From the NCBI GenBank assembly GCA_016280445.1, contig JAEEGS010000004.1, positions 1-63,414 on the forward strand: a stretch of DNA of 63,414 bases. Reading direction: 5' to 3'. Below, piece after piece: positions 48,802-57,873 of the stretch; within the stretch, counting starts at the first letter, position 1, and each line of letters begins with the position of its first letter. The DNA comes from Bacteroidaceae bacterium (GTDB lineage: Bacteria > Bacteroidota > Bacteroidia > Bacteroidales > Bacteroidaceae). The notes beneath the pieces are model-generated. The model made no database searches and was not told where the DNA came from. It worked only from the letters and a program-made list of their open reading frames with translations. Made by a program: the position numbers and the translations under genes.

Positions 48802-48881
48802 GAGAAATAGGAAGGACTAGGTTTTTCTGGGAGATCCTGGGAAAGCCTGGGAAGTCCTGGGAAAACCTGGAAATAATAGAA
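48797..48881 (+). repeat. 10-bp phased array, core CTGGG/CTAGG, between parA and its partner
   Basis: Cores at 48797 (ATAGG), 48807 (ATAGG), 48817 (CTAGG), 48827, 48837, 48847, 48857 (CTGGG), 48867 (CTGGA), 48877 (ATAGA): nine in exact 10-bp register. The first core includes the parA stop codon TAG. Sister arrays follow rep and susC. Position between parA and its partner fits a centromere-like site. Confidence 0.9.
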
Positions 48882-48901
48882 ACCAACCAAAACCACCCAA
48901 T

Positions 48902-49297
48902 ATGGCTAACAACAAACGGAAAGACCTCAACATCGGCTCCTTCATCGACGAAGTGAAGGCCGACCAGACGACCACGCAACGCAAGAGTTCTCCCATCGTG
49001 GAACCCGAGGTGGCGCCACAGACTGCTCCGGCAACGGCAACCCCCTACCCTTCTGTGGGCAGACCTGCCAAGAAGCAATCGCTGCTGAGCAAGAAACTCG
49101 CCAAGCTCGTCTACATTGACGACGAGACAGAGTTGCAGCTCAAACTCATCAAGACCTTCCAGAACTACGATTACAAGGAGGTGATTTTCACAGCCATCCA
49201 CGAGTTCATGGAGCACCACTATCGCGACATGCGACTGGATGAGAGCGGGGTGAAGAAGGTGGACAAGATTATCAGGGAGTACAAGACCCGCAGCTGA
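48902..49297 (+). CDS. Small partition partner, ribbon-helix-helix-like
   Basis: The 131-residue protein follows parA by 100 bp. The first 65 residues are flexible and polar (KSSPIVEPEVAPQTAPATAT). From about 75 the sequence YIDDETELQLKLIKTFQNYD, then YKEVIFTAIHEFMEHHY, fits a beta strand followed by two helices, the ribbon-helix-helix pattern of small centromere-binding partners such as ParG or Omega. It ends in a basic helix (KKVDKIIREYKTRS). It lacks the ParB N-terminal CTPase and is much shorter than ParB. So the locus is a type Ib partition system, by length and order. It would be expected to bind the 10-bp array just upstream. Confidence 0.75.
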   Translation: MANNKRKDLNIGSFIDEVKADQTTTQRKSSPIVEPEVAPQTAPATATPYPSVGRPAKKQSLLSKKLAKLVYIDDETELQLKLIKTFQNYDYKEVIFTAIHEFMEHHYRDMRLDESGVKKVDKIIREYKTRS

Positions 49298-49315
49298 CAA
49301 GGGATTACACAGTTC

Positions 49316-49368
49316 TTTTCTTTGAAACATCGTCCTTCGGACAAATTGAACGAATTAAACGAATTTTG
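49316..49368. repeat. Partial copy of repeat family B
   Basis: TTTGAAACATCGTCCTTCGG, then AATTGAACGAATTAAACG, the reverse complement of half of the family B element, next to the partition partner's stop. Confidence 0.6.
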
Positions 49369-49375
49369 TAAAATA

Positions 49376-49412
49376 AAAAGGCCGCCGTGCGAGATGCACG
49401 GCGGCCTTTTTT
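49376..49412. terminator. Bidirectional terminator
   Basis: AAAAAGGCCGCCGTGC pairs with GCACGGCGGCCTTTTT around a 5-base loop, between converging genes (49297 + and 49431 -). Confidence 0.9.
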
Positions 49413-49430
49413 GTTGATAGTCAGTTTTGA

Positions 49431-52400
49431 TTACTTCGTCTGGATGCCAGATACAAGTACCTTCTTTCCGTTGCGGAAGATGTAAACCTTACCGTCTTCG
49501 ATGTACTTGCGGCCTTCAGTCTTAGCCTTGCCACCAGCAACACCGTTGATGCCAGTCATAACATCTGTGAAGTCAGCCTCGGAGAGGAAGGAGATGGTAA
49601 CCTTGAGGAGGACAGCCTTCTCGTTGGCTACAATACCCCACTGTGCCACATAAGTGTCACCTTCAGCGAAGTTTGCATCGTGAGCACCGTTGTAGTTGAA
49701 CTCACCAGATGCAGGATCGTCCAGCTTCAAGCAGTAACCATTTGTAGCCTGTCCCCAAGCTTGAGCGTCACCTTCAGCGCTACGCCAACCATCAGTAGTG
49801 TTCTCTACGAAGTTGCCAGTAGTCACGTTGACGATGTAAGTCTTAGCACTTGTTATGTCCTCGATGCCGAGAGCTTCACAAACTTCTGCCACATCGAATG
49901 ATGGGTGAGAAGCATCCTTGTAAGCTGCACCAGCCTGGTCGATAGCAGCGATTTCGATCGTCTTAACGATTTCAGGCTTGTACTCAGGTTCTACGTACTC
50001 AACGAAGGTCACGTTGAAGTTGAAGTAGAATGTCTTTTCGTTAGCAACAGCAGCCCACTTAACGTTGAACACGTCACCAACTGCTGGATTGCCCATGTCG
50101 CAGATTGGATAGTAACCTTCGCCGGCGATAGCCTCAGAGAGCTTGATGCATACGCCCTTTTCGCCAGCACCGTTGATGTTAGACCATGTCTTGGCACCTT
50201 CAGCGTTGAACCAACCGTCGTAACCACCATTGTCAGGACCGTAGTTGTCGCTCAGAGAACCATCAGGCTCAACCATGCGAAGCATATCGTAAGTGATAGC
50301 GTCTACACCAAGGTAAGCCTCAGCAGCAGAGAAGTCAATCTCCTCGGACTGTGCAGCGTAGCCCTGGCCAACCATACGCTCGACAGCAATCTCCTGCTCG
50401 GCTGGGATGAGGTGCTTGTAAACACCAGTCACCAGAGCCTCGAGAGGATAAGGAATACCCTCGTTCATGAAGGTCATCATAGTGATCTGTGGCAGAATGC
50501 CTTCCTTGATGTCACAGTTAGGATCCTCAGCAAATACATATGGGAACTCTGTTGCACCTTCTGGCACAGCAGTCAGATCTTGACCCTCCCAGAATGCGAG
50601 GTGCCAACCCTTTGCTACAGGCTGAGCAAACTTCACAATCACGTAGTCGCAGTTGGTCACGTCAACGTTCAGCATCTTGAACGCGATAGTGAGGTCATCA
50701 TTGGCAGTGTAGGTGTTGTAGTCGTCACCCTCTACCAAATCGGCGTGTGCGAAAGTAGGATCAACGTCGATGCTCTGATCCTGTGGAATCTCAACGAGGT
50801 AAGGATCAAGAGGCTCAACTTCCTCTTCTGCGATACCTACCCAGTGGAGCTGGATTGGTTCACCTGCGTAAGCAGCGAGAGAAACTTCTGGAGTTTCTTC
50901 GTCACCTGGGAGCACGAGCTCAGCAGCCATCACAACGATGTTCTGGTAAACATAGCCAGGCTTGAGTTCAACTGGGAATTCTTGTTCGCCAAGACCTACA
51001 TAGAAGGTTTCGCCCAATACACGGTGAGCAGTGGTAGAACCCATTGTCATCATGTTCTCTGGCAGGTCACCTGATACCATCACGGTCATCTTCACCTGAA
51101 CGGCATCCTCAGTAACGAGGTTCTCCTCGAGGTTTTCAGCAGACCAGTTGATGGTGAGTTTGCTACCAGCAGGCTGGATGTTAGGCTCAGCCTGAGTACC
51201 ATCTTCGAAGCTGAAGCCAGCGCAGTTGAGAGCGATTTCAGGAACCTGAACAAGAGATGCGAGTTCCATCTCAGAGACGGTGATGTTGTTGCCCCATCCA
51301 TTAGCCTTGATACAGTTGAGGTGAGCGAAGCCCTTATCTTCCGTAATCTTTGCAAGGTCGATGATCCACTTGCTGCCACCTTCAATTGCTTGCTTTCTTG
51401 CATAAGTGCCTTCAGCATTGATCTCAAGATAAGTCTTAGGATCAGTAGCACCTACGGTGTTGAAGAGCAGACGTGGAGTGCCTTCGCCAACCAGTGTAAG
51501 GGTCAGAGAAGTGAACTCAGAGAGGTCAGCATATTGAGTTTCAAGCACACTTCCGTTACCATAAGGAAGACCTGTAGCTTCATCCAGAACGTATGCACAG
51601 CCACCAGCACCAGTTTCCTCTGCGTCAGCGTCAGGAGAAGTCCATTCAAAGAACATGTCAGCAGTGAGGTCAGTGTAAGCGTACTCAGGAGCCTTCGTGA
51701 AGGTTGCGCTGACAGTTACGTTGGCAGCAGGCATCGTGAAGGTAGTTCCTTCCACAGCGACTGGAGCCTCAGAACCTTCAGCCGTGTAGCTGATAGCCTC
51801 AAGTTCGAAGCCCTCCTCTGGAGTAGCAGTCACAGGCACAGGAGCGCCCTCGACAGCCTTTGTCCAAGTAGAAGAAACAGTACCGTTCTCAAGACCTTCG
51901 GCAGAAGTGATGGTGTACCATGTTGGAGCGAATGGAACCTTAGTGGACAGCTTCATCACCTGAGTGGTGGTTTCAACGAAGTTAAAGCCCTTGATGGCAT
52001 TCAGCTGAACAAAGCCATAGTCAGCCTTGATGGCAGCGAGGTCGTAAACGAAGACGCCGTCCTCTGAAGACTTGATGTACTTGGCAGCCTGCACTTCATT
52101 GTTAGGAATGTTCACGTAGTCCTGGCTGTCATCTGTTGGACGGTTCAACAACAGACGTGGTGTACCGTCAACGGCAGCGATGGTCAGGTAATCCCACTCA
52201 GAAAGGTCGGCATACTGAGCAGCCTTCACGTTAGAATTACCGTAGATGTTAGAAGCCTTCTTGAAGAGAGCGAACTCACATCCAGGAGTCTCTTCTGTCT
52301 GCTGTGCTTCAGTACCTACACCGTCCCATACGTGATACATGGCGGCAGTGAGGTCAGCAAATACAGGAGCTACATATTCGGAGATAGTCCAGAGACCGTT

Positions 52401-54923
52401 GTTAGACTGAGTCTTGTTGGCATAGCAAGAAGAACCTGCGGCAGTGTTGTCAAGACCGATGAGACCATTGGCACCCTTGAGTGTGTAACCACCTGCAACA
52501 GGCACAACAGTCAATACGTAAGCCTCTGCAAGGTTCTCAGTAGAAGAGAGTGTCCAGGTGTTGCCTGTAGTCTTGAAGATGTATTCACCATTCTCGTTAG
52601 AGATAGCATAGCCACCTTCCACTTCGGTGAAGTAAACAAAAGCATCTGTTTCAACGCTCACCTTTCCTGTAGTAACGGAGAGATTGCCCTCTGCTGTAGC
52701 GTTGGCAACAACGTATGCCTTGCCAGCTACTGGCTTGGCTACTTCAGTGGCCTCGTAAGTTGCAGTGGCAGCTCTGAGGTCTGCTACAGCCTGAAGGATC
52801 TGCTCGTCAGTTGACTCTGTACTGTTGATGATAGCTGCGGCTGCGGCTACAGCTTCTGCGTATGTGTTGTATGCCTCTTCAGGAATGAAGAAGAGAGCAT
52901 CGCCCACACCTTGCTTTGCCTCCACAACGGCCTGAGCTGCGGCTAATTCCTCAGCTGCACCAGCAATAGTTGCCTTTTCAGTCACGTCGGTGAGAGTCCA
53001 TACGTAAGAGATGGAAGAGCCATGGCCTGCAATAGCTGGTGTAGCTGTTGCGTCAACAACATCCCAGAATGTGTTAGCACCCCAGTTGGATCCAGCAGCG
53101 TTGGTAGAGCGAACTGCGTATTCACCATCAGCGTTCAGGAAGAATACCTGACGCTCCCAAGTGTCGCGGTCGTTCTTGCTGTCGCAACGGATGAAGCCCT
53201 CTTTCTTAGGAGTGCCAGTGGCACCACCGTCCATAGATGGGTTGGTGAAGCGAACGCCGAGGTTCCAACCAGTCTCATAGAGATAACTGCTGGCAGCCGT
53301 CTGTGCTGTGAACTGGAATGCAGTTGCCTCAGCCTCGTCAGCAGTGAGGATGGCACCAGTCTTGCCGTCATTCATCTTCAGGTAGTAAGTGGTCTCACCC
53401 ACCTTGGTAGAGATCTCATAGTAGTTGCCGTCCTGGATAGCAGCCTGAGCAGCAGCGTAGTTCTCGTCAAGCTCCTTCTGAGCAGCCTCAGCAGCTGTGA
53501 TGTACTTCACATCCTGGAAGGAGAGCCAAGAAACGTTGTTGTCGGCAGCTATGTTGAAACGCACACCGAGGTTGCCACTTTCATCTACAACGGCAGGAAC
53601 GCGAACCTTCTTGATGAAGAACTGTGAAGTGCCAATCTGTGAACCGTCACAAACGTTAACCTCATCGCCAGCGTTAGCCTGGATGGTAATACCATATGCT
53701 GGAGCTGTAGCACCATCCTTCATACGTACGCGCACCCAAGCCTCAACAGCATATTCACCTTCAGGAATGCCTGTCAGATAAGCGGAGAGTTCATTTTCAG
53801 CAAGAGAGGTGGCATCGGTAGTCCAGTACTCGAAGAATGGAACACGGAACTCAGAACCGTCGTTGTTACCTTCAACTGACCATGTGTTGATGTACATAGG
53901 AGCATCGTACTCGCTGCACTTACCAGAATTTGTAGTCCAAGCAGAGAGCAGCACATCGTCAATCTTGTTGGCTGAGTGCCAGCCAGTGCTGTATGCGCTG
54001 TTAGCTGTATACTCAGCGAAGTCAGCGTCTGTCAGAGTTCCTGCCTCATAGCGTGCCTTCACGTCGCCATAAGCGGCAGCATAAGCCTCAGCAGTGTAGA
54101 CGTTGGTCTTGTCGAGAACACCGGCCATCTTGTCAAGATAAGCCTTAACGTCAGCCTTGCCATTAGCGTACTTAGTGGCCTTCGACAGCGCAGCTTCAAT
54201 GGCTTCGATAGCAGTCTTGTACTCTTCGGCAGTCTCCCACTCCTTGTTATAGTCAGAAAGAGCACTCTGGAGGTCTGAATAGAGTTCAGCGGGCACGTCG
54301 CTTTCTTGGATAGCCTGCGCGCTGCTCACAGCGGCTTTCAGTGCTTCTACAGCATCAACCGTGGCGGTCACACCCTTGATCTGAACTACAGACCAGTTTG
54401 TGTAAGGCTTCTCCTTGTACATGCCAATGGTGATGGTACCATTGGTCACCACCACATTCTCCAATGTAGCAGTGGCGATGCCCGTGCCATTGAAGTTATC
54501 TGCGATGTGAGCGGGGATGTACTGCTTCACCTGGCCAGCTGGAGTCTCTGCATAGAGGTAGACAGCAGACTCGTCGCCCTCTAGAAGCTCAGAGGAGAAA
54601 CCACGACCTGGGGTGTAAGCAGAGGCACCATACAGCTCAATGGTGTATGTACCATTTGTCAAACCCGTCAGCGTGCGTGAGAATACAACACCTACGTTTT
54701 CGCAGTTGCCGTCATACCTCTCGCATGCGGGGGTTTTACGTCCGTCATTGGTGGTCACCTCTGGGGCGGCCCATCCAACGAATCCCGTTGCACCAGACCA
54801 ACCCTGATGATCAACAGGGAACTGACTGGTCAAGTCCGTTTCAATGATAATCTGCGCCTTGGCTAATGAAGCCACAAGCATCAGAGCTACCATCGAGAAA
54901 AGAAATTGTAGTTTCTTTTTCAT
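49431..54923 (-). CDS. Giant secreted multidomain protein with carbohydrate-binding-like and DUF4859-like units
   Basis: The 1830-residue product has a signal peptide (MKKKLQFLFSMVALMLVASL, cut near AKAQ). Domains in order, by eye: a carbohydrate-binding-like sandwich (about 25-185), helical FIVAR-like regions (190-300 and again at 680-750), a second sandwich (315-470), a ricin- or lectin-like part (490-650). A pair of homologous domains starts YADLSEWDYLTIAAVDGTPR and YADLSEFTSLTLTLVGEGTP, separated by an InlB-B-like unit (YTITSAEGLENGTVSSTW). Two DUF4859-like units with MLRMVEPDGSLSDNYGPDNG and WRSAEGDAQAWGQATNGYC follow, and a tail (GRKYIEDGKVYIFRNGKKV) related to export tails. It is probably a surface adhesin or glycan-binding scaffold. 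Its DNA seems more A/T-rich at third positions than its neighbours'. Confidence 0.85.
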   Translation of the reverse strand: MKKKLQFLFSMVALMLVASLAKAQIIIETDLTSQFPVDHQGWSGATGFVGWAAPEVTTNDGRKTPACERYDGNCENVGVVFSRTLTGLTNGTYTIELYGASAYTPGRGFSSELLEGDESAVYLYAETPAGQVKQYIPAHIADNFNGTGIATATLENVVVTNGTITIGMYKEKPYTNWSVVQIKGVTATVDAVEALKAAVSSAQAIQESDVPAELYSDLQSALSDYNKEWETAEEYKTAIEAIEAALSKATKYANGKADVKAYLDKMAGVLDKTNVYTAEAYAAAYGDVKARYEAGTLTDADFAEYTANSAYSTGWHSANKIDDVLLSAWTTNSGKCSEYDAPMYINTWSVEGNNDGSEFRVPFFEYWTTDATSLAENELSAYLTGIPEGEYAVEAWVRVRMKDGATAPAYGITIQANAGDEVNVCDGSQIGTSQFFIKKVRVPAVVDESGNLGVRFNIAADNNVSWLSFQDVKYITAAEAAQKELDENYAAAQAAIQDGNYYEISTKVGETTYYLKMNDGKTGAILTADEAEATAFQFTAQTAASSYLYETGWNLGVRFTNPSMDGGATGTPKKEGFIRCDSKNDRDTWERQVFFLNADGEYAVRSTNAAGSNWGANTFWDVVDATATPAIAGHGSSISYVWTLTDVTEKATIAGAAEELAAAQAVVEAKQGVGDALFFIPEEAYNTYAEAVAAAAAIINSTESTDEQILQAVADLRAATATYEATEVAKPVAGKAYVVANATAEGNLSVTTGKVSVETDAFVYFTEVEGGYAISNENGEYIFKTTGNTWTLSSTENLAEAYVLTVVPVAGGYTLKGANGLIGLDNTAAGSSCYANKTQSNNGLWTISEYVAPVFADLTAAMYHVWDGVGTEAQQTEETPGCEFALFKKASNIYGNSNVKAAQYADLSEWDYLTIAAVDGTPRLLLNRPTDDSQDYVNIPNNEVQAAKYIKSSEDGVFVYDLAAIKADYGFVQLNAIKGFNFVETTTQVMKLSTKVPFAPTWYTITSAEGLENGTVSSTWTKAVEGAPVPVTATPEEGFELEAISYTAEGSEAPVAVEGTTFTMPAANVTVSATFTKAPEYAYTDLTADMFFEWTSPDADAEETGAGGCAYVLDEATGLPYGNGSVLETQYADLSEFTSLTLTLVGEGTPRLLFNTVGATDPKTYLEINAEGTYARKQAIEGGSKWIIDLAKITEDKGFAHLNCIKANGWGNNITVSEMELASLVQVPEIALNCAGFSFEDGTQAEPNIQPAGSKLTINWSAENLEENLVTEDAVQVKMTVMVSGDLPENMMTMGSTTAHRVLGETFYVGLGEQEFPVELKPGYVYQNIVVMAAELVLPGDEETPEVSLAAYAGEPIQLHWVGIAEEEVEPLDPYLVEIPQDQSIDVDPTFAHADLVEGDDYNTYTANDDLTIAFKMLNVDVTNCDYVIVKFAQPVAKGWHLAFWEGQDLTAVPEGATEFPYVFAEDPNCDIKEGILPQITMMTFMNEGIPYPLEALVTGVYKHLIPAEQEIAVERMVGQGYAAQSEEIDFSAAEAYLGVDAITYDMLRMVEPDGSLSDNYGPDNGGYDGWFNAEGAKTWSNINGAGEKGVCIKLSEAIAGEGYYPICDMGNPAVGDVFNVKWAAVANEKTFYFNFNVTFVEYVEPEYKPEIVKTIEIAAIDQAGAAYKDASHPSFDVAEVCEALGIEDITSAKTYIVNVTTGNFVENTTDGWRSAEGDAQAWGQATNGYCLKLDDPASGEFNYNGAHDANFAEGDTYVAQWGIVANEKAVLLKVTISFLSEADFTDVMTGINGVAGGKAKTEGRKYIEDGKVYIFRNGKKVLVSGIQTK

Positions 54924-55072
54924 AGGAATTTGGTTTTAGTTAATAAATAATGTTAATTAAAAAATAAAAGATGTGTTATTCTTTTGGTTTATTTTTTTTC
55001 TTTGCTTCCCGAACAGGTCTGAATGTGAGCCCGTGTTTGTCAAACACAACAGCAACTCATTCTGATCCATTT

Positions 55073-55303
55073 CTAAATGTCGTTGATGAGTTCGTCAAGA
55101 CTGTTGTATGAAATGACTTTCCCCTCACGGATGTCGTCGAGCGCATAGTCCAATGCGTTCTTCTCTTTTGCCGTTGGCATAGTCAGCCGTCCGGCCAACC
55201 ACTCCTGTTTTTCTTGGTGAGCTGCAGACCTTCTAAGTAGGGCCACAGGTTGTTCATTGCTACCGACATCATATGCGCAATAAGTTAGTTTACTTTCTTT
55301 CAA
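55073..55303 (-). CDS. Possible antitoxin-like small protein (orphan, uncertain)
   Basis: The frame is open for 76 codons but its only start is TTG at 55303. The C-terminal half, MPTAKEKNALDYALDDIREG then KVISYNSLDELINDI, is like the end of RelB/Phd-type antitoxins from Bacteroidales (ALDDIRxGxVxxYxxxDELIxDI). The N-terminal half does not look conserved. No toxin gene is adjacent; the neighbours are the giant protein gene and an M15 peptidase gene. It could be an orphan antitoxin or a decayed remnant of a toxin-antitoxin pair. I would not assign a function. Confidence 0.4.
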   Translation of the reverse strand: MKESKLTYCAYDVGSNEQPVALLRRSAAHQEKQEWLAGRLTMPTAKEKNALDYALDDIREGKVISYNSLDELINDI

Positions 55304-55449
55304 TTCTATTCAAAGTGCAAATAAAAGGAATATTTGTGAAACGTACAAAGAAAATGGGATAAAAATGTGAAAAAAAGTTGAAAAACATCGGATAACACAA
55401 ATATCTTTTGTTTCTATTATATCTTTGTTGAGAAAGTGGTGTGTTGCTT

Positions 55450-55492
55450 TGCTCTCAACACCTGTGGTGTTTCGACAGACAATAATTTCCAA
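55450..55492. repeat. Intergenic repeat family D
   Basis: GCTCTCAACACCTGTGGTGT, then TTCGACAGACAATAATTTCC. A TATCTTTG promoter-like box lies just upstream (around 55420), as it does 150 bp before the copy at 38925. Confidence 0.65.
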
Positions 55493-55551
55493 GCCTCAGA
55501 AAGAGGCGCAGGAGCCAGAACATCGCTCTTCACATAGTCTTACCGCTAACG

Positions 55552-56382
55552 TTATGGCACGAGGAACTCGGGACGGTACTCGAAGTGCATGGTGTCGTAG
55601 TGATACCACCGTCCTCCCCAGATGAAGCCGTGGCGCTCGAAGATGTGGACCAGTTCGTGAGGGAAGCGGTTGGCATAGATGATGCGGTCGGTCTCCTTCT
55701 TGCCCGGGTTCTTCCAGAGCCAGTAGTCGCTCACGTTCACACCGATGTCGATAGTCATGCCGTAGGAGTGGGCACTCTGTCGGTTGGCACCACGCACCTT
55801 GCGCCAGTAGAAGGTGCCGCTCGACTTGAGGTACTGCTTGAGCTGGGCAAAGTTGGGCTGGGCGGCAATATCGGCAGCCACGGCACGGAGACTGTCAGCG
55901 GCGCCGTTCACGTCGGTGAAGAGCACCTGCTCGCCAAACCAAGGCACCTTGATGAGGTGGGTGCGCACTTGCGACTCGGAGTTGCCGTACATCTTCTTGA
56001 AGAGGGGTTCGCAACGGCTGCGTCCCGCATCCTGCAGGTACTCGGGTTCCTTGTCGCTCCGGTCGTAGGTGAAGGCGAACATATCCTCGGGGTCGGCCTC
56101 GTCGAGTTTCTGCTCGAAGGACTTCTCCCTGCCGTCGTCATAGACCATCTTGGTGCCGTCGGTCATCACGAGTTGCCCGTCAGCATAGCCGCTGATGAAG
56201 TCGGGATAGGCGGCCATGAGGCGCCGCGCCCCGTCGGGGATGTCGTTGGCGGCGGGAGTCCCCTCCCCCACCCTCTCAGTCGATGTGCTGTCCGCGCTGC
56301 TGTCAACCTTCGGACCGCGAGCGTCGCACTGGATGTTGATGCAGCCACACAGAATCAGTGCTGCAAAGATGTACTTCTTCAT
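55552..56382 (-). CDS. M15-family D-Ala-D-Ala-type peptidase, exported
   Basis: The 276-residue product has a hydrophobic leader rich in Cys (MKKYIFAALILCGCINIQCD), likely a lipoprotein signal. The C-terminal 110 residues hold the M15 zinc site: ANRQSAHSYGMTIDIGV gives the first His and Asp (SAHSYGxxxD), and HYDTMHFEYRPEFLVP the last His (MHFEYRP). M15 enzymes cut D-Ala-D-Ala or L-Ala-D-Glu bonds of peptidoglycan. The N-terminal half (about 45-150) has RLMAAYPDFISGYADGQLVM and the acidic KLDEADPEDMFAFTYD, typical of a Bacteroidales M15 subgroup. It is the last gene of the minus-strand group 61294-55552 but separated by a 250-bp repeat region, so it may have its own promoter. Confidence 0.9.
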   Translation of the reverse strand: MKKYIFAALILCGCINIQCDARGPKVDSSADSTSTERVGEGTPAANDIPDGARRLMAAYPDFISGYADGQLVMTDGTKMVYDDGREKSFEQKLDEADPEDMFAFTYDRSDKEPEYLQDAGRSRCEPLFKKMYGNSESQVRTHLIKVPWFGEQVLFTDVNGAADSLRAVAADIAAQPNFAQLKQYLKSSGTFYWRKVRGANRQSAHSYGMTIDIGVNVSDYWLWKNPGKKETDRIIYANRFPHELVHIFERHGFIWGGRWYHYDTMHFEYRPEFLVP

Positions 56383-56426
56383 ATTTCTGCTAATTATATT
56401 GTTCTGTATCTTCTACCTACTCTTTT

Positions 56427-56519
56427 AAATCCTGTTAATCCTGTTAATCTGAGACGAAGTGTTGTCGTCAACTACACCGCTAAAGCGGTAGATTTAAGGG
56501 ATTTGCAGGATTGGGAGAA
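56427..56519. repeat. Intergenic hairpin repeat family A, first copy of a pair
   Basis: AATCCTGTTAATCCTGTTAA in 9-bp steps, then GAGACGAAGTGTTGTCGTCA, CTACACCGCTAAAGCGGTAG and ATTTAAGGGATTTGCAGGAT as right arm. Same centre as 60425-60529. Confidence 0.78.
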
Positions 56520-56534
56520 TTATTCTTTTCTCCA

Positions 56535-56633
56535 TAAATCTTTAATCTTATAAATCTTCCTAATCCTCCCTATCTGCCACAAAGTGGCGTAGTTACCACA
56601 CCAATCTGCAGTAAATTCGGAGGATTGAAGGGA
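56535..56633. repeat. Intergenic hairpin repeat family A, second copy
   Basis: AAATCTTTAATCTTATAAATC, split by TTCCTAATCCTCCCTATCTG, with loop CCACAAAGTGGCGTAGTTAC and right arm TTCGGAGGATTGAAGGGATT. It runs up to the stop codon of the GxxExxY gene (56634). Confidence 0.75.
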
Positions 56634-57005
56634 TTATCTTTTATTGAAACGGTGAAACTCCAGTGATTCAGCACCAAAGTTTATCAATAGAACGACTGGC
56701 TTTTCGGACACATGCAGATAGTTGATGGCTTGGGCTTTGTTCAGGTCTGATAGTTCCTCGACAGCCTTTAATTCAACCACCACCTCTCCATAACAAAGGA
56801 AATCGGGAATATATTCAGACTCAAGGATCCTGCCCTTATAAGTGACATGCATCCGCACCTCACGCTCGTAAGGTATATTCCGTATCTTCAATTCTTCTTC
56901 CAGTGCGTCCTGATAAACTCTCTCGGTAAAGCCACAGCCAAGAGTTTTATGCACCTCCATAGCCGCACCGATGACATCATACGTTAAGCTCTCCCTTTCT
57001 CTCAT
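56634..57005 (-). CDS. GxxExxY protein (PDDEXK-like nuclease family)
   Basis: The 123-residue protein contains GCGFTERVYQDALEEEL, the GxxExxY mark, and YIPDFLCYGEVVVELKAVEE, whose D and ExK correspond to the PDDEXK nuclease core. ALLVNFGAESLEFHRF-like LLINFGAESLEFHRFNKR is the normal end. These proteins are common in Bacteroidetes and are predicted to act on nucleic acid, but no biochemistry is known to me. The gene starts 9 bp after the lipoprotein gene upstream and ends directly at a hairpin repeat with 9-bp arms, which is unusual. The family call is strong; the role is open. Confidence 0.93.
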   Translation of the reverse strand: MRERESLTYDVIGAAMEVHKTLGCGFTERVYQDALEEELKIRNIPYEREVRMHVTYKGRILESEYIPDFLCYGEVVVELKAVEELSDLNKAQAINYLHVSEKPVVLLINFGAESLEFHRFNKR

Positions 57006-57014
57006 CTTTTATTC

Positions 57015-57797
57015 TCAATAGTAAGTGATGGTACGCTTCTCTGTTATAGTCTTGTTCTCGGTGGTGACAACGTCTTCCGCCTCAATGTCTTCCCTTTCCG
57101 TCAGAACCATATGGATCTTGGCGGTTCTTTCCGTCCAGTTGCCCATCTCGTCCGTCTTCGTGATGGTGTAAGTGGTGGTGGTCTCCTCGCTGCCGTACTC
57201 ATCGCCCCACCCGCTCAGTTCCTTGGCGATATAACCGCTGCCGTCATAACCTTTCACCTCCACATACACATCGCCCGTGCACTCTCCACTGGCATAGTGA
57301 TATTTGGAAAGCCCGCCTTTGCCGTACTCAAAGTAGAAGCCAGGAGCATCCCCACAACCATCGCCTGCCGAAACGCTGAGAATGCTTCCAGTGTTGTCGC
57401 GTTTCACGTTGTGACCGCCTCGGGATGTCACTTTGCCATCAGGGTTGGAGGCATAGGAGATGGCGTACTTCTCACCACCGATGAAGCCAATGGACGTGAG
57501 GCGCCCATCCACATCGAACGAGAGTTCCCAGTTGTCCATATAACTATTGCCCTTCCTACTCCCCTTCACACTCTTTACATTTCCCTGAAGCTCGAACAAG
57601 CTCAGATCGGCAGTACAGAACACATCCGTCACGTCTTCCTCTGGAACCGTATACGCCTCTTCTCCATCCTGCGGCGATGCAGCCATTTCCGTCTTCGCCT
57701 TGCCGCTTTTCTTGCCCAGCTTCTTCAGGAGCCCTTTGCAAGACACCAGCGAGAGCAAGATGGCCACTATCAAGGTCAAAAATGTTAGTTTCTTCAT
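57015..57797 (-). CDS. Lipoprotein with YD-repeat-like strands, paralogue of the 60530-61294 product
   Basis: The 260-residue product has a lipobox (LSLVSC, Cys20). It and the 60530-61294 product share most of their sequence pattern: DLSLFELQGNVKSVKGS here, DLTLFELQGPVKSVKSG there; YTITKTDEMGNWTERTAKIH here, YTITKTDEWGNWTERKAKIH there; and both end TEKRTITYY. The body reads like YD/RHS-type strands (GRLTSIGFIGG, YAISYASNPDGKVTSRGG). The pair flanks the C10 protease gene, in the same direction. It could be a target, partner or inhibitor of that protease, which is an inference from position only. The GxxExxY gene follows after 9 bp. Confidence 0.85.
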   Translation of the reverse strand: MKKLTFLTLIVAILLSLVSCKGLLKKLGKKSGKAKTEMAASPQDGEEAYTVPEEDVTDVFCTADLSLFELQGNVKSVKGSRKGNSYMDNWELSFDVDGRLTSIGFIGGEKYAISYASNPDGKVTSRGGHNVKRDNTGSILSVSAGDGCGDAPGFYFEYGKGGLSKYHYASGECTGDVYVEVKGYDGSGYIAKELSGWGDEYGSEETTTTYTITKTDEMGNWTERTAKIHMVLTEREDIEAEDVVTTENKTITEKRTITYY

Positions 57798-57873
57798 ATC
57801 GTTTTAGTTGTTAGTTTTACTTTGTATAGGTACAGCCCTTACGTTCGGAAATGAGAACTCATCTCTATGCCGC

